The notes below the pieces were generated by a model. That model ran no database searches. It was not told where the DNA came from and was given only the letters and a program-made list of their open reading frames with translations. From contig NZ_PVTF01000008.1 of NCBI RefSeq assembly GCF_003002815.1, positions 372,001-436,000 of the forward strand: a DNA stretch of 64,000 bases, written 5' to 3'. Of the stretch, positions 24,744 through 33,849 are shown one piece after another. Every line of letters starts with the position of its first letter. The first letter of the stretch is position 1. The DNA is from Umezawaea tangerina. Its GTDB lineage: Bacteria > Actinomycetota > Actinomycetes > Mycobacteriales > Pseudonocardiaceae. Made by a program: the position numbers and the translations under genes.

Positions 24744-26330
24744 TCAGTGGACGTTGCGCGTCGAGTCGCGCCAATAGGGAGCCCGCAGTGCCTTCTTGTC
24801 GACCTTCCCGACAGCCGTCCGGGGCAGCGAGTCGACGACCACGACCTCCTTGGGCGCGTACATCGAGCCCTTGACCTGCTTGACGAAGGCCTGGAGAGAG
24901 CGCCCGTCGATCTCCTGCCCCGAGCGGGCAACCACGAATGCGGTGACGATCTCGCCCCACCGCTCGTCGGGTACGCCGATGACCGCGGCCGAGCTCACCG
25001 ACGGATGGCCGGTCAGGATCGTCTCGACCTCGCTGGCGTAGATGTTGAAGCCGCCGGAGATGATCATGTCCTTCTTGCGGTCCACGATGTAGAGCAGACC
25101 CTCGTCGTCCTGGCGAGCGAGGTCGCCGGTGTGGAGCCAGCCGTTCTTCAGTGCCTCGTCGGTCTGTTCGGGCAGGTTCCGGTAGCCCGACATGACGCCG
25201 CGGTTGCGCATGACGATCTCGCCGACCTCGCCCACGGGTACGTCGTGGCCGCCGTCGTCGACCAGCCGGATGCGGTTGCCGAGGACCGGCCGGCCGCAGG
25301 AGCCGAGCCGCTCGAGGTCAGTGGTCTCGTGAGCGGCCTTGGGCAGCACAGTCCCGATGCCGGTCGACTCGGTCTGGCCGTAGATCTGGGAGAAGACCGG
25401 CCCGATGCGCTCGCGCGCCTCGGCCAGTCGCACCGGCGACATCGGCCCGGTGGCGTACCAGATCACCTCGAGGCTCGACAGGTCCCTGGTCTCCGGCCTG
25501 GCGTGGTCGAGCAACGCGTAGATCATCGTCGGCATCCCCATGAGGCAGTTGACGCGCTCCGCCTCGATCACGTCCAGGAAGCGGCCGGGCTCGAAGCCCT
25601 GCTCGACGACGACCGTCCCACCGCGCAGCAGGACCGGCACGACGCTGAGCACGGTGGCGTGGGTGAGCGGTGCCGCGGCCAGGAAGCGCGGCAAGTGCGG
25701 CTGCTCGAAGTCCACCAGGTGCGAGAGCGCGATCTGCGCCATCGCCCGGTGCGGCAGCATCACGCCCTTGGGCCGACCGGTCGTGCCGCCGGTGTACTGC
25801 AGCCACGCGATGTCGGACTCGGTGGCCGGCCCGGCATCGAGCGCCCGTGCGGCGTAGGACTCGCCCTCGGGCAGACCCCCGTCGGTCGGCACCACCAGCA
25901 GGTGGCGCAACGAGTCGACCTGGTCGAGGACCTCCCGGCCGTGCTCCTCAAGAGGCGCCGACACCACGAGCACGACTGCCTCCGCGTCCTCGCAGACCAC
26001 GATGTGGTCCTGCATCGAGGCCAGGGCCTGGAGTCCCGTGAAGCGCCCTCCGAGGAGGTAGGTCGCGGCCTGCACGATCCAGGACTCAGGCATGTTCGGG
26101 CTGAGCATGGTGACGCCCACGCCCAGACCAACGCCGCGCCGGCTGAGCGCACCCATGTACTGCGCGACCAGGTCCCGCACCTGGGCGTAGCTCAGTCGCC
26201 GGTCGCCCGCGACGAACGCCTCCGACGAGCTGTGCCGCGTCAGCGACTGGACGATGAGGTCGCTCAGCGTCGCACCGGCCGAGGCCGTCGATGCAGGCGA
26301 GGCGCTCTGGGTGGTGGCGGAGGGAGTCAC
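24744..26330 (-). CDS. AMP-dependent acyl-CoA synthetase/ligase
   Basis: 528 residues with all main adenylate-forming motifs: P-loop-like YTGGTTGRPKG (~180), YGQTE (~320), GWLHTGD (~400), DRKKDMI (~418) and the C-terminal catalytic Lys in PRTAVGKVDKKAL. It activates a fatty or aromatic carboxylic acid to its CoA thioester through an acyl-adenylate. The GTG at 26330 has only a weak GGGTGG before it. As first enzyme gene after the AraC regulator, it probably begins the pathway by activating the growth substrate. Confidence 0.92.
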   Translation of the reverse strand: MTPSATTQSASPASTASAGATLSDLIVQSLTRHSSSEAFVAGDRRLSYAQVRDLVAQYMGALSRRGVGLGVGVTMLSPNMPESWIVQAATYLLGGRFTGLQALASMQDHIVVCEDAEAVVLVVSAPLEEHGREVLDQVDSLRHLLVVPTDGGLPEGESYAARALDAGPATESDIAWLQYTGGTTGRPKGVMLPHRAMAQIALSHLVDFEQPHLPRFLAAAPLTHATVLSVVPVLLRGGTVVVEQGFEPGRFLDVIEAERVNCLMGMPTMIYALLDHARPETRDLSSLEVIWYATGPMSPVRLAEARERIGPVFSQIYGQTESTGIGTVLPKAAHETTDLERLGSCGRPVLGNRIRLVDDGGHDVPVGEVGEIVMRNRGVMSGYRNLPEQTDEALKNGWLHTGDLARQDDEGLLYIVDRKKDMIISGGFNIYASEVETILTGHPSVSSAAVIGVPDERWGEIVTAFVVARSGQEIDGRSLQAFVKQVKGSMYAPKEVVVVDSLPRTAVGKVDKKALRAPYWRDSTRNVH

Positions 26331-26406
26331 CCACCCAGCGTGTGCTCCCGCACCATTGGGCTGCCACCGATGTTCCGCCAGGAATTACGGCTACTCCGCC
26401 GGCCCC

Positions 26407-27192
26407 TCATCCATGGGAGCCGCGGGAGGACCGGGCCGACGAGCGATAGCCCCCTGGTGTCTGACCGACCAGCTCGGTGAAGGCGTCGATGAAGCTGCTG
26501 GGGTTCGACCAGCCCAGCCGGATCGCCGTGGCGGTGACCGAGGCACCGTCGTCGAGTTCGATCAGCGCCCGCTGGATGCGCAGCAGGGTGCGCCACTGGT
26601 GGAAGCTCATCGACAGCTCGCTGCCGAACAGCCGGCTCAGGGTGCGTTCGCTGGTGCCGGCGCGGTGGCCCAGCTCGGCCAGGGTCGCCGGGCTTGCCGG
26701 GTCCACGTGGAGCAGGTCGGTGACCGCCTTGAGACGCCGGTCGCTCGGCTCCGGGAGGCGCAGCGGCTCCTGTGCGGCGCGGGCGAGCTCGGCGAGCACG
26801 ACGTCGATCAGCAGCCGCGCACGAGGACTCTCCAGCGGCTCGCCCTCGCTCATCAGCGCCAGGTAGGCCTCGCGCAGCAACGCGCTCGCCACGAAGACCG
26901 ACGGCTCGGCCGGCAGCTGTCCGGTCAGGGCCACGGGCAGCGACAGCACCCGGATGTCCGTCTCGCCGTACGCCTTGCTGCTGTGCACCGCGAAGGGCGG
27001 CACCCACATGATCCGACTGGCCGGCGCCACCCAGGTGCCCGCCCTGGTCGCTGTGACCAGGGCTCCGCGCGCGGCGTAGCGGAGCTGGCCGTAGTCGTGG
27101 AAGTGCGGGGCCACGTCGGCGCCATGGGCCAGCGCCGCCGACAACGGCGCGTCGTCGGTGCAGAAGGTCGGCTCGCCGCTGGGGTCGGACAT
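26407..27192 (-). CDS. AraC-family regulator with cupin sensor
   Basis: 261 residues from the ATG at 27192. Residues ~20-90 are a cupin-like ligand region (APHFHDYGQLRYAARGALV). The C-terminal half has two HTHs: LAELGHRAGTSERTLSRLF and a second with VTATAIRLGWSNPSSFIDAFTELVGQTPGGYR, the AraC signature. It precedes the ligase-amidohydrolase-SDR-LLM-Dabb genes on the same strand by 76 bases and is the probable activator of that operon. Confidence 0.88.
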   Translation of the reverse strand: MSDPSGEPTFCTDDAPLSAALAHGADVAPHFHDYGQLRYAARGALVTATRAGTWVAPASRIMWVPPFAVHSSKAYGETDIRVLSLPVALTGQLPAEPSVFVASALLREAYLALMSEGEPLESPRARLLIDVVLAELARAAQEPLRLPEPSDRRLKAVTDLLHVDPASPATLAELGHRAGTSERTLSRLFGSELSMSFHQWRTLLRIQRALIELDDGASVTATAIRLGWSNPSSFIDAFTELVGQTPGGYRSSARSSRGSHG

Positions 27193-27331
27193 GCGGTTGA
27201 GGCTACCCACCGCTGGCGGGTTATCGGAAGAACCTGGCGTGATACCAGTGGCGCGCCTGAAGCCGCAGACCGCACCATGGGGACATGTCACAACAGATCA
27301 AGGTCGAGGCCGCTGGTGAAGGGTGGCAGCG

Positions 27332-28209
27332 ATGAGCACGAAGACCACCGGCACGATCGCGGTCTTCGGCGCGACGGGCCGACAGGGTCGGGCGGTGGTC
27401 GACGCGCTGCTGGACCACGAGGCCCCGGTTCGGGCCCTGGTCCGCGACCCGCAATCCGACCGGGCTCGGGCGCTGGCCGCTCGGGGCGTCGAGTTGGCGG
27501 CCATCCGGACCGACTTCCCGGCATCACTGGCCGCCGCGCTGACGGAGGTCGAGGCGTTCTACTTCATGACCCCGGAGGCGAACAACCTCGAAGAGGTCGA
27601 GACGGAGATCCGCATCGGCACCGCTCTCGTCGACGCGGCGGTCGCGGCACGCGTCCCGCACGTCGTGTTCAACTCGGTCATCGGCGCGGACCGGGCGTCG
27701 GGTGTGCCGCACCACGACTCGAAGCACTCGATCGAGGATCACCTGAGGAAGTCCGGCCTCAGGGCCACGATGGTCCGCCCGGCCCCCTTCATGGAGGAGA
27801 TGGCGCCGAGCCTGGAGCACGGGGAGATCGTGCTGAGGCTGCCGCTGCCGGAGGACGCCGCCCTGAAGATGATCTCGATCAGGGACATCGGCCGGGTCGT
27901 CGCGGCGCTCCTGCTCGACACCGCGGAGGCACCCGGCGGGGCTGTCGAGCTCGTCGGCGACGAGCTGACGGGCCCTCGGATCGCTGCGGCGTTCGGCGCG
28001 CGCGCCGGGCTCCCGGCACGATACGAGGCCCTCCCCTTGAGCGTGCTTCCCAGCGAGCTCGACAGGGGATGTTCCGCCAGTTCGCGGAGCTGGCGGAACA
28101 CCCGTCGGATCTTGCGGCGGTGCGGGCGATCGAACCGGCCACCCTGGACCTGGCCGAGTGGATCCGATCCACCGGTTGGACCGCGCCCGCAAACGTCGCG
28201 GTCTCCTGA
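27332..28209 (+). pseudogene. NmrA-type NAD(P)-binding reductase with frameshift
   Basis: From the ATG at 27332 the frame encodes an NmrA/ycf39-like protein: IAVFGATGRQGRAVVDALL and VRPAPFMEEMAPSL. The frame continues sensibly to ELDRG, then turns into low-quality sequence. The proper C-terminus (MFRQFAELAEHPSDLAAVRAIEPATLDLAEWI...) is in another frame and ends at 28209. A single missing base at the G run 28065-28068 explains the switch. The intact protein would be ~292 residues. It may be a real null allele, a phase-variable site or a sequencing error. It is divergent from the AraC gene. Confidence 0.8.
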
Positions 28210-28320
28210 GCCTCCGGCCGCGATGACCGTCCCGCGATCATGCCCGCGGTCTCGGTGCTCCGGGCACGTCAACGCATCCGCCACCAGTCGAAGTCACAAC
28301 TCGAGGAGCGACGAGAACCC

Positions 28321-29220
28321 ATGCGAGCGATCACCTTCTCCGCCTACGGCGGGCCGGACGTCCTGCAGCTGTCCGAGGTCCCGGTGCCGCAACCCGGCCC
28401 TGGACAGGTGCGGGTCGCCGTCCGGGCCGCCGGAATCAACCCGCTCGACTGGAAGATCCGCAACGGCACCAAGCAGCAGAGCTTCCCGGTCTCCTTCCCG
28501 CACACCCCCGGTTTCGAAGTCGCCGGAGTCGTCGACGCCGTCGGCGAGGGCGCGGACTTCGCCGTCGGCGACGAGGTGTTCGGCCTGCCCGACACCGGCG
28601 GCTACGCCGAGTACGCGCTGGCGAAAACGCTCGCGCCCAAGCCCGCCGGCATCTCGTGGGCGGACGCGGCGGCGCTGCCGGTCGCCGGCGAGACCGCGCT
28701 TCGCGTTCTCGGGCTGCTCGGGGTCCGCGAAGGCGAGACGCTGCTCGTGCACGGCGCCAGCGGCACGACCGGGCGCTTCGCCGCGCAGGCGGCCGTCGCG
28801 CAGCGCGTCATCGTCATCGGCACCGCAGGCAGCCGGAACCTCGACGACCTGAAGTCGCTGGGGGTCGTGCCCGTCCTCTACGGCGACGGCTGGGAGGAGC
28901 GGGTCCGCGAGGCCGCGTTCGGATCGGTGGACGCCGTGCTCGACGCCTCCGGGCACGGGGTGCTGCCAGGGTCGATCAAGCTGCGGGGCACGAAGGACCG
29001 GATCGTCACCATCGCCGATGAGGCCGCCTTCGAGCTGGGGATCCCGTACTCGGGTCCCGAGCAGTCGCGGGAGGTGCTGACCGCGATCGCCGGCTGGGTC
29101 ACCGACCGCGGGGTCCGGATCGCGCACGGCGGGAGCTACCCGCTCGAGGACGCGGCCGCCGCGCAGATCGAGAGCGAGAACGGTCACCCCGGCGGGAAGC
29201 TCACGCTCGCCATCAGCTGA
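28321..29220 (+). CDS. NADP-dependent quinone-oxidoreductase-like enzyme (MDR family)
   Basis: 299 residues from the ATG at 28321. The N-terminus MRAITFSAYGGPDVLQL and VAGVVDAVGEGADFAVGDEVFG are typical zinc-independent medium-chain reductases. LLVHGASGTTGRFAAQ is the cofactor-binding segment, although the usual GGVG motif is relaxed. The C-terminal half is complete. These enzymes reduce quinones or enones with NADPH. It lies 111 bases after the NmrA pseudogene and may once have been co-transcribed with it. Confidence 0.88.
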   Translation: MRAITFSAYGGPDVLQLSEVPVPQPGPGQVRVAVRAAGINPLDWKIRNGTKQQSFPVSFPHTPGFEVAGVVDAVGEGADFAVGDEVFGLPDTGGYAEYALAKTLAPKPAGISWADAAALPVAGETALRVLGLLGVREGETLLVHGASGTTGRFAAQAAVAQRVIVIGTAGSRNLDDLKSLGVVPVLYGDGWEERVREAAFGSVDAVLDASGHGVLPGSIKLRGTKDRIVTIADEAAFELGIPYSGPEQSREVLTAIAGWVTDRGVRIAHGGSYPLEDAAAAQIESENGHPGGKLTLAIS

Positions 29221-29303
29221 ACGGCGGCGTGGCTTCGTGCAGGCGGAGACCGGGCGCGCCTGACAGACCGGTCAGACCGGCCTGTCGCGTCAACTGGGCG
29301 ATG

Positions 29304-29430
29304 TCAGCCGGACTGGCGGGGCCTTCGTGCGCCGTTACCCGCGGCGAGCCCCGCCGTGTCGCGGGTCGAGGAGTGCAGCCCGTCCGCGGCGACGAGGTAC
29401 CGGGCGCGCAGGTCGTCGACGCGCACGTGG
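29304..29430 (-). pseudogene. FAD-dependent monooxygenase remnant
   Basis: About 41 codons on the minus strand read VDDLRARYLVAADGLHSSTRDTAGL, which matches the DG motif region of aromatic hydroxylases (xxLVGADGxHSxVR). Nothing recognisable flanks it in frame. It is a fossil fragment of a flavoprotein hydroxylase. Confidence 0.6.
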
Positions 29431-29570
29431 TCGGCGTGCTGCTGCGCCTCGGCAGAGTCGACGTTGCCCGGCCACGTGGACAGCGTCGGCGACGAGAAGC
29501 TCGTTGTCGACATGCTCGTCGGCGACCTGCACCGCGTCGCCGAACATCCCAAGTTCGGCTGACGTGGTGT

Positions 29571-29655
29571 TGTGCGAGTTGGTTCCGGATGAGTGCCGGT
29601 CGAGGATCTCGCCGCGGCAGGTCCGGATCCAGCGTTCGACGATCGTGTTGCACCC
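29571..29655 (-). pseudogene. Integrase/transposase core remnant
   Basis: The minus strand encodes NTIVERWIRTCRGEILDR, a typical C-terminal stretch of DDE integrase-core transposases (IS3/IS481 type). The reading frame then diverges. No terminal inverted repeats are seen. Together with the flavin-enzyme fragment it shows that 29.22-29.75 kb is a decayed insertion area with no live gene. Confidence 0.6.
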
Positions 29656-29756
29656 TGCGGCCCACGCCCTCGGGAAGCCTTACGCCGGTTGATGGTGTCG
29701 CGTTCCCACCCGGCGCGGCCACACTGGTGCGGGGCAAGGAAAACGGAGGGGAAACG

Positions 29757-30590
29757 ATGATGGTTCCTGCTCGTCCTGCTGTGGTTGTGGCCGTCGCGCT
29801 GGCGCTGTCCGGCGTCGTGACGGGTACCGCGGCCGCCGCGGGTGTCGACGTGGTCAGCTCCTACACCTGCGTCACCTCGACCGGGCGGAGCGTGCCGGTC
29901 GGCGTCCACTTCGGCGGGGGTCTGCCCGACGACGTCGGCACCAACGGCGTGTCCTACTCGCAGTACTCCTACGTCGACCTGGACCTGGACATCGCCAGCC
30001 TGGTGAGCGGCCGGGTCGACGGCGACAGCACCGCGGTCGTCCAGGCCTCCGCTGTCGGCCCGACCACGAAGCAGGTCCAGGGCACCCTGAAGTTCGCGGC
30101 CACGCAGGACACGCCGTGGCTGCATGCGGCAGGCGGGCTTGCCCCGCTCTACCTCGACCCTGCCGGCACCTACCAGATCCGCCTCGGCGCGGTGTCGATG
30201 TCGTTGCGCCCCAAGGCCTCCGACGGCTCGCCGCTGCCCCAGGTCGATGCCCGGTGCACCCCGAACACGGGTGACTCGGTCTTGTTGGGGTCCATCCAGT
30301 CCTTCGGCCTGAACGCCGACCGGCCGCTGAGGCCCACCGCGCTGACGGTCACCGCGGCCACGGCGACCACGGCGACGTTGACGTGGCAGGCCAACCGCTG
30401 GTGGTACCCGACCGCCTACTACCAGGTCTACCTCAACGACACCGTGGTGGCCACACCGGTGGACAAGCAGGTGACTCTGACCGGGCTGGTCCCCGACGGC
30501 CAGTACCGGGTGAAGGTCGTGACGCGCGACACGACCGGCAGCGCCTCGCTCAAGAGCGAGGGCCTGGTCTTCAACACCGCCCCCGCCTAG
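29757..30590 (+). CDS. Secreted protein with C-terminal fibronectin type III domain
   Basis: 277 residues from the ATG at 29757, which follows a GGAGGGGA site. A signal peptide (PAVVVAVALALSGVVTGTAAAAG) leads to a beta-rich domain of ~160 residues with two cysteines, and then a fibronectin type III domain (RPTALTVTAATATTATLTWQ...VTLTGLVPDGQYRVKVVTRD). Fn3 domains usually act as spacers or attachment modules in secreted actinomycete proteins. The first domain is not one I can name; no catalytic residues are evident. Confidence 0.78.
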   Translation: MMVPARPAVVVAVALALSGVVTGTAAAAGVDVVSSYTCVTSTGRSVPVGVHFGGGLPDDVGTNGVSYSQYSYVDLDLDIASLVSGRVDGDSTAVVQASAVGPTTKQVQGTLKFAATQDTPWLHAAGGLAPLYLDPAGTYQIRLGAVSMSLRPKASDGSPLPQVDARCTPNTGDSVLLGSIQSFGLNADRPLRPTALTVTAATATTATLTWQANRWWYPTAYYQVYLNDTVVATPVDKQVTLTGLVPDGQYRVKVVTRDTTGSASLKSEGLVFNTAPA

Positions 30591-30614
30591 CCGACCGGGG
30601 CCGCCTGGTACTTC

Positions 30615-30638
30615 GAGGAGAACACCACCGGTGTCCTC
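30615..30638. terminator. Weak hairpin between convergent genes
   Basis: GAGG...ACACC pairs with GGTGTCCTC with a three-base bulge, between the Fn3 gene (+) and the MBL hydrolase (-). It is a possible terminator. Confidence 0.35.
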
Positions 30639-30664
30639 CGCCTGGACCGGGTGGGCCGCGCCCG

Positions 30665-31591
30665 TCAGGCTCGACACGTGAGCGGGCGACCACCGTTGTA
30701 GACGACCATCTCCCGGAACGCGGCGGGGATGTCGAGCGGGGCGCCGGGCTCGGCTCCGCGGATCTCGGCGTAGGCCCGGTGGAGGTTGCCGACGATCCTC
30801 TCGGGCTCGCTCCACCCGGCGTAGTCGCCCAGGTCGGTTTCACGGGCCGCGTCGAGCGGGGACAGCCCGGCCTCGACACCGCGTCGGGCCACGTCTTGCA
30901 CGAACCGCAGGTAGTCCAGGGTCGCGTCTATCGTCTCCGCCCCGCACACGGGTCCGTGCCCCGGCACGATCGTCTTCGCGCCGAGCGGCGCGATGACGTG
31001 GGTGAGCGCGGCGATCGCGCCGGAGATCGAGCCGGACAACAGGAACGGGGTGCCGCCCGCGAAGAGCAGGTCGCCCGCGTAGAGCACGGACCGCTCGGGC
31101 ACCCAGAGGACGGAGTCGTTGGTGGTGTGGGCGGGAGTGCCCACGTGCCGGACTTCGCACCGGAGGTCGTCCACCCACAGCGTGACGCCACGGGTGTAGG
31201 TCAGGAACGGCGGTGCGGGCGGTACGTCGCCCTGGTCGATGGGCTCGAAGACGCCGTCCATCGGCGGCAGGTCCCTCGCCGCGATCAACTCGGCCCTGGT
31301 GCGCTCGTGGGCGACGATCGTGGCGCCGGGGAACCAGCTGTTGCCCGCGGTGTGGTCGGGGTGGCTGTGGGTGTTGAGCAGCGTGCGGACCGGCGCTGCG
31401 GTGAGGGTGACGACGGTGTCGGCGAACGCGCGGGTGCGGCGTTCGGTGGAACAGGTGTCGATCGCGACCACGCCGTTGGACCCGACGAGGAAACCGGTGT
31501 TGTTGATCATCCAGCTGCCGTCGGGCTGGATGTAGGCGTAAAGCCCGCCGCCGAGGTCCTCGACCCGCGGTGCGCCGATCGCGGTGGTCAT
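30665..31591 (-). CDS. Metallo-beta-lactamase-fold hydrolase
   Basis: 308 residues from the ATG at 31591 with a strong AAGGAGG site. The zinc motif HSHPDH is at residues ~75-80 (NTHSHPDHTAGN), with a second His in VRHVGTPAHTTND, Asp in VLYAGDLLF and His in IVPGHGPV. The fold includes thioesterases, lactonases and quinone-reductive hydrolases; the substrate is unclear. It lies downstream of the aromatic operon on the same strand, with the MFS relic between, so it may hydrolyse a ring-cleavage product. Confidence 0.88.
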   Translation of the reverse strand: MTTAIGAPRVEDLGGGLYAYIQPDGSWMINNTGFLVGSNGVVAIDTCSTERRTRAFADTVVTLTAAPVRTLLNTHSHPDHTAGNSWFPGATIVAHERTRAELIAARDLPPMDGVFEPIDQGDVPPAPPFLTYTRGVTLWVDDLRCEVRHVGTPAHTTNDSVLWVPERSVLYAGDLLFAGGTPFLLSGSISGAIAALTHVIAPLGAKTIVPGHGPVCGAETIDATLDYLRFVQDVARRGVEAGLSPLDAARETDLGDYAGWSEPERIVGNLHRAYAEIRGAEPGAPLDIPAAFREMVVYNGGRPLTCRA

Positions 31592-31914
31592 GGCGATACC
31601 TCCTTGGTGGTGCTGCACAGGCCGATGAGGACCGCGGGTACCGCGACGAGCGAGGCGACTCCGAGCAGACCCAGCGCCGGTCGCACCCCGCCGACTCCGG
31701 CGCCCACCCCGAGCGTGGTGCAGCACGTCATGATCGCGGCCTCGCAGACCCCGACGAGGACGCGGCGGTGATCTGCGGGAGGACGGGCGCGATGAGGGCC
31801 GCGCCGAGGATCGGCATGCAGCTCCCCACGAGGAGCAGGAGGAGTTGGAGCAGGCCGGGTTCGTGTCGGACCGGGCGCGGTGGACTGGGCGGGGTCGAGG
31901 AGTCCGTCGGACAT
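31588..31914 (-). pseudogene. MFS transporter remnant with large deletion
   Basis: The minus strand begins MSDGLLDPAQSTAPG, then a frameshift is needed to reach EPGLLQLLLLLVGSCMPILG and ALIAPVLPQIT (TM1). A jump to RVLVGVCEAAIMTCCTTLG (the TM4-like region) joins GGVRPALGLLGVASLVAVPAVLIGL (a TM12-like end). So most of the central helices are missing and the frame is broken. It presumably was the importer of the aromatic operon, of which it is the next gene. Confidence 0.7.
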
Positions 31915-31945
31915 GGGAGCCTCCCGTCGTAGAGGGGAACCGAGG

Positions 31946-32902
31946 TCAGGACCGGTCCCGCGGACGGTGCCGCGCCGGTGCGATCGGTCGTGGGGTCCGT
32001 CCTTTCACGACGGTGTTGGTGATGGTCCCGATGCCCTGCACCGTCATCGTCACAACGTCTCCCGGTCCGAGTGGCGGCGGGTCCTGGATCCCCCGACGCC
32101 CCCACGACTCGGCCAGACACCCACCACCACCGCAGGTTCCGGAGCCGAGGACGTCCCCCGGACGGATCTCCGCGCCGCGGGAGGCGTAGGCGACCAGCTC
32201 CTCGAACGGCCACCCCATGTTGGACAGCAGGTCCCGGCCGACTTCTCGTCCGTTGACCTCGACCGCCATCATCAACCGCAGGAAGTCGTCGGCGTCGCGG
32301 CAGGGCTCCAGTTCGTCCGCCGTCACGAGCACCGGGCCCAACGTCGAGGCGAAGTCCTTTCCCTTGCAAGGGCCGAGGTTGACCTTCATCTCGCGGAACT
32401 GGAGATCCCTGGCCGACCAGTCGTTGAAGATCGTGTAGCCCACGATGTGGTCGCGGGCCTCCTCGGGGGAGAGATCGCGTCCGCCGGACCCGATCACGGC
32501 GGCGACCTCCAGTTCGAAGTCGAGCAGTTCGCAGCCCGCCGGCACGGGGACGTCCTCGCCCGATCCGATCAGGGCGTAGGGGTTGGTGAAGTAGAAAGTC
32601 GGCGCCTCGTACCACTCCGGTGCCACGCCGGGGTTTCCCGGCGCCGCGGCCACCATGCCCTCGACGTGCTCCTCGAACGCGACGAAGTCGCGCACCGTCG
32701 GGGCGTCGAGCGGAGGCAGCAGCCGCAGCCCGGCGAAGGGCACGGCGTCGTTCGCCGACACCGCCGTCGCCCCGGCCTCGTGCAGGGTCCCGGACCGCAG
32801 CAGGTCGAGGACGGTGGTCCCGGTGGGGAACCGGAACAGGACGTCGTCGACGACTACACCGCAGCGGATGCCGGTGGCGTCCTCGACGGTCGCGACGCGC
32901 AT
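31946..32902 (-). CDS. Fumarylacetoacetate hydrolase-family enzyme
   Basis: 318 residues from the ATG at 32902, sharing one base with the preceding stop. The FAH core is present: metal-binding FELEVAAVIGSGGRDLS, YTIFNDWSARDLQ and GSGTCGGGG. The family includes ring-cleavage product hydrolases, isomerases and decarboxylases that act on 2-oxo acids. Together with the extradiol dioxygenase before it, a role in processing the meta-cleavage product is likely. The C-terminal ~20 residues are basic and low in complexity. Confidence 0.86.
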   Translation of the reverse strand: MRVATVEDATGIRCGVVVDDVLFRFPTGTTVLDLLRSGTLHEAGATAVSANDAVPFAGLRLLPPLDAPTVRDFVAFEEHVEGMVAAAPGNPGVAPEWYEAPTFYFTNPYALIGSGEDVPVPAGCELLDFELEVAAVIGSGGRDLSPEEARDHIVGYTIFNDWSARDLQFREMKVNLGPCKGKDFASTLGPVLVTADELEPCRDADDFLRLMMAVEVNGREVGRDLLSNMGWPFEELVAYASRGAEIRPGDVLGSGTCGGGGCLAESWGRRGIQDPPPLGPGDVVTMTVQGIGTITNTVVKGRTPRPIAPARHRPRDRS

Positions 32903-33849
32903 CAGACCGGCGGGGCCACGAACAGGCCCCTGTCCGGGGCGTTGAACGACTTCCTGGCGACGAACTCGTCCATCCGGTTCGCGGTGCCCCACTGGTCGGA
33001 GACCTCGGGATCGGAGAAGTCGTGCAGGCTGGGGTGCCAGGTGTCCTCGTCGAGGCGTTCGAGCTCCGTCGTGTACTCGACGGTGTTGCCCAGCGGGTCG
33101 AGGAAGTAGGTGAAGGTGTTGTTGCCCGCCTTGTGCCGCCCCGGCCCCCAGATCTTCTCGACGCCCGCGCGCATCAACCGCCCGGAGCCGCGCATGTACT
33201 CGTCGATGCCGCGCATCTCGAAGCTCGCGTGGTGCAGCGACGGGTGCGGGCCGCGGGCGACGGCGAAGCTGTGGTGCCAGTCGTTGCAGCGCAGGAACCA
33301 CATCATGTCGCCCATGCGCGGGTGGGTGAGCACGTCGGAGAGCGCGAACGCCAGGTGCCGCTCGTAGAAGGCGACGGTGCCCTCCGGGTCGGCGGAGTTG
33401 ACGACGACGTGGGAGAGCCGGACGGGGATGGACTCCCGCTCCTCGATCCTGCGGTGGGTGCGCGGTGTGACGTCGGCGGAGACCTCCACGGTGCGGCCCT
33501 CGTTGTCGAAGAACCGGAACCCGTGGCCGCCACCGGGAGTCGTCACCGTGCCGGGTTCGGACACGAGCCGCACGCCGTCACGGGCCAGCTGGAGGGCGAG
33601 GGTGTCGACGTCGGCGGGGGTGGCCGCGCCGAAGGCGATCAGGTCGATCCGCTTGTCGGTCGCCTGCCGCAGTCGCACGACGTACTGCTCGGGTGAGCCC
33701 TCGGCGGCCAGGAACGAGATCCCGGAGTCGTGTTCCACCTCGGTCAGGCCCCACAGGCCGGTGTAGAACCCTCGTTGGACGGCGAGGTCCTCGACGCCGA
33801 GGTCGACGTGCCGCAGGTGGGTGATGAGGCGTCGGGGCGGCGCGGTCAT
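32902..33849 (-). CDS. VOC-family extradiol ring-cleavage dioxygenase
   Basis: 315 residues made of two VOC modules (~10-125 and ~140-290). The second has the ligand triad expected for Fe(II) extradiol dioxygenases: His in RLSHVVVNS, His in LHHASFEM and Glu in VEYTTE. These enzymes cleave catechol-type rings next to the hydroxyls. The ATG at 33849 overlaps the amidohydrolase stop as ATGA. A longer ORF upstream is a shadow of the neighbour. Confidence 0.88.
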   Translation of the reverse strand: MTAPPRRLITHLRHVDLGVEDLAVQRGFYTGLWGLTEVEHDSGISFLAAEGSPEQYVVRLRQATDKRIDLIAFGAATPADVDTLALQLARDGVRLVSEPGTVTTPGGGHGFRFFDNEGRTVEVSADVTPRTHRRIEERESIPVRLSHVVVNSADPEGTVAFYERHLAFALSDVLTHPRMGDMMWFLRCNDWHHSFAVARGPHPSLHHASFEMRGIDEYMRGSGRLMRAGVEKIWGPGRHKAGNNTFTYFLDPLGNTVEYTTELERLDEDTWHPSLHDFSDPEVSDQWGTANRMDEFVARKSFNAPDRGLFVAPPV

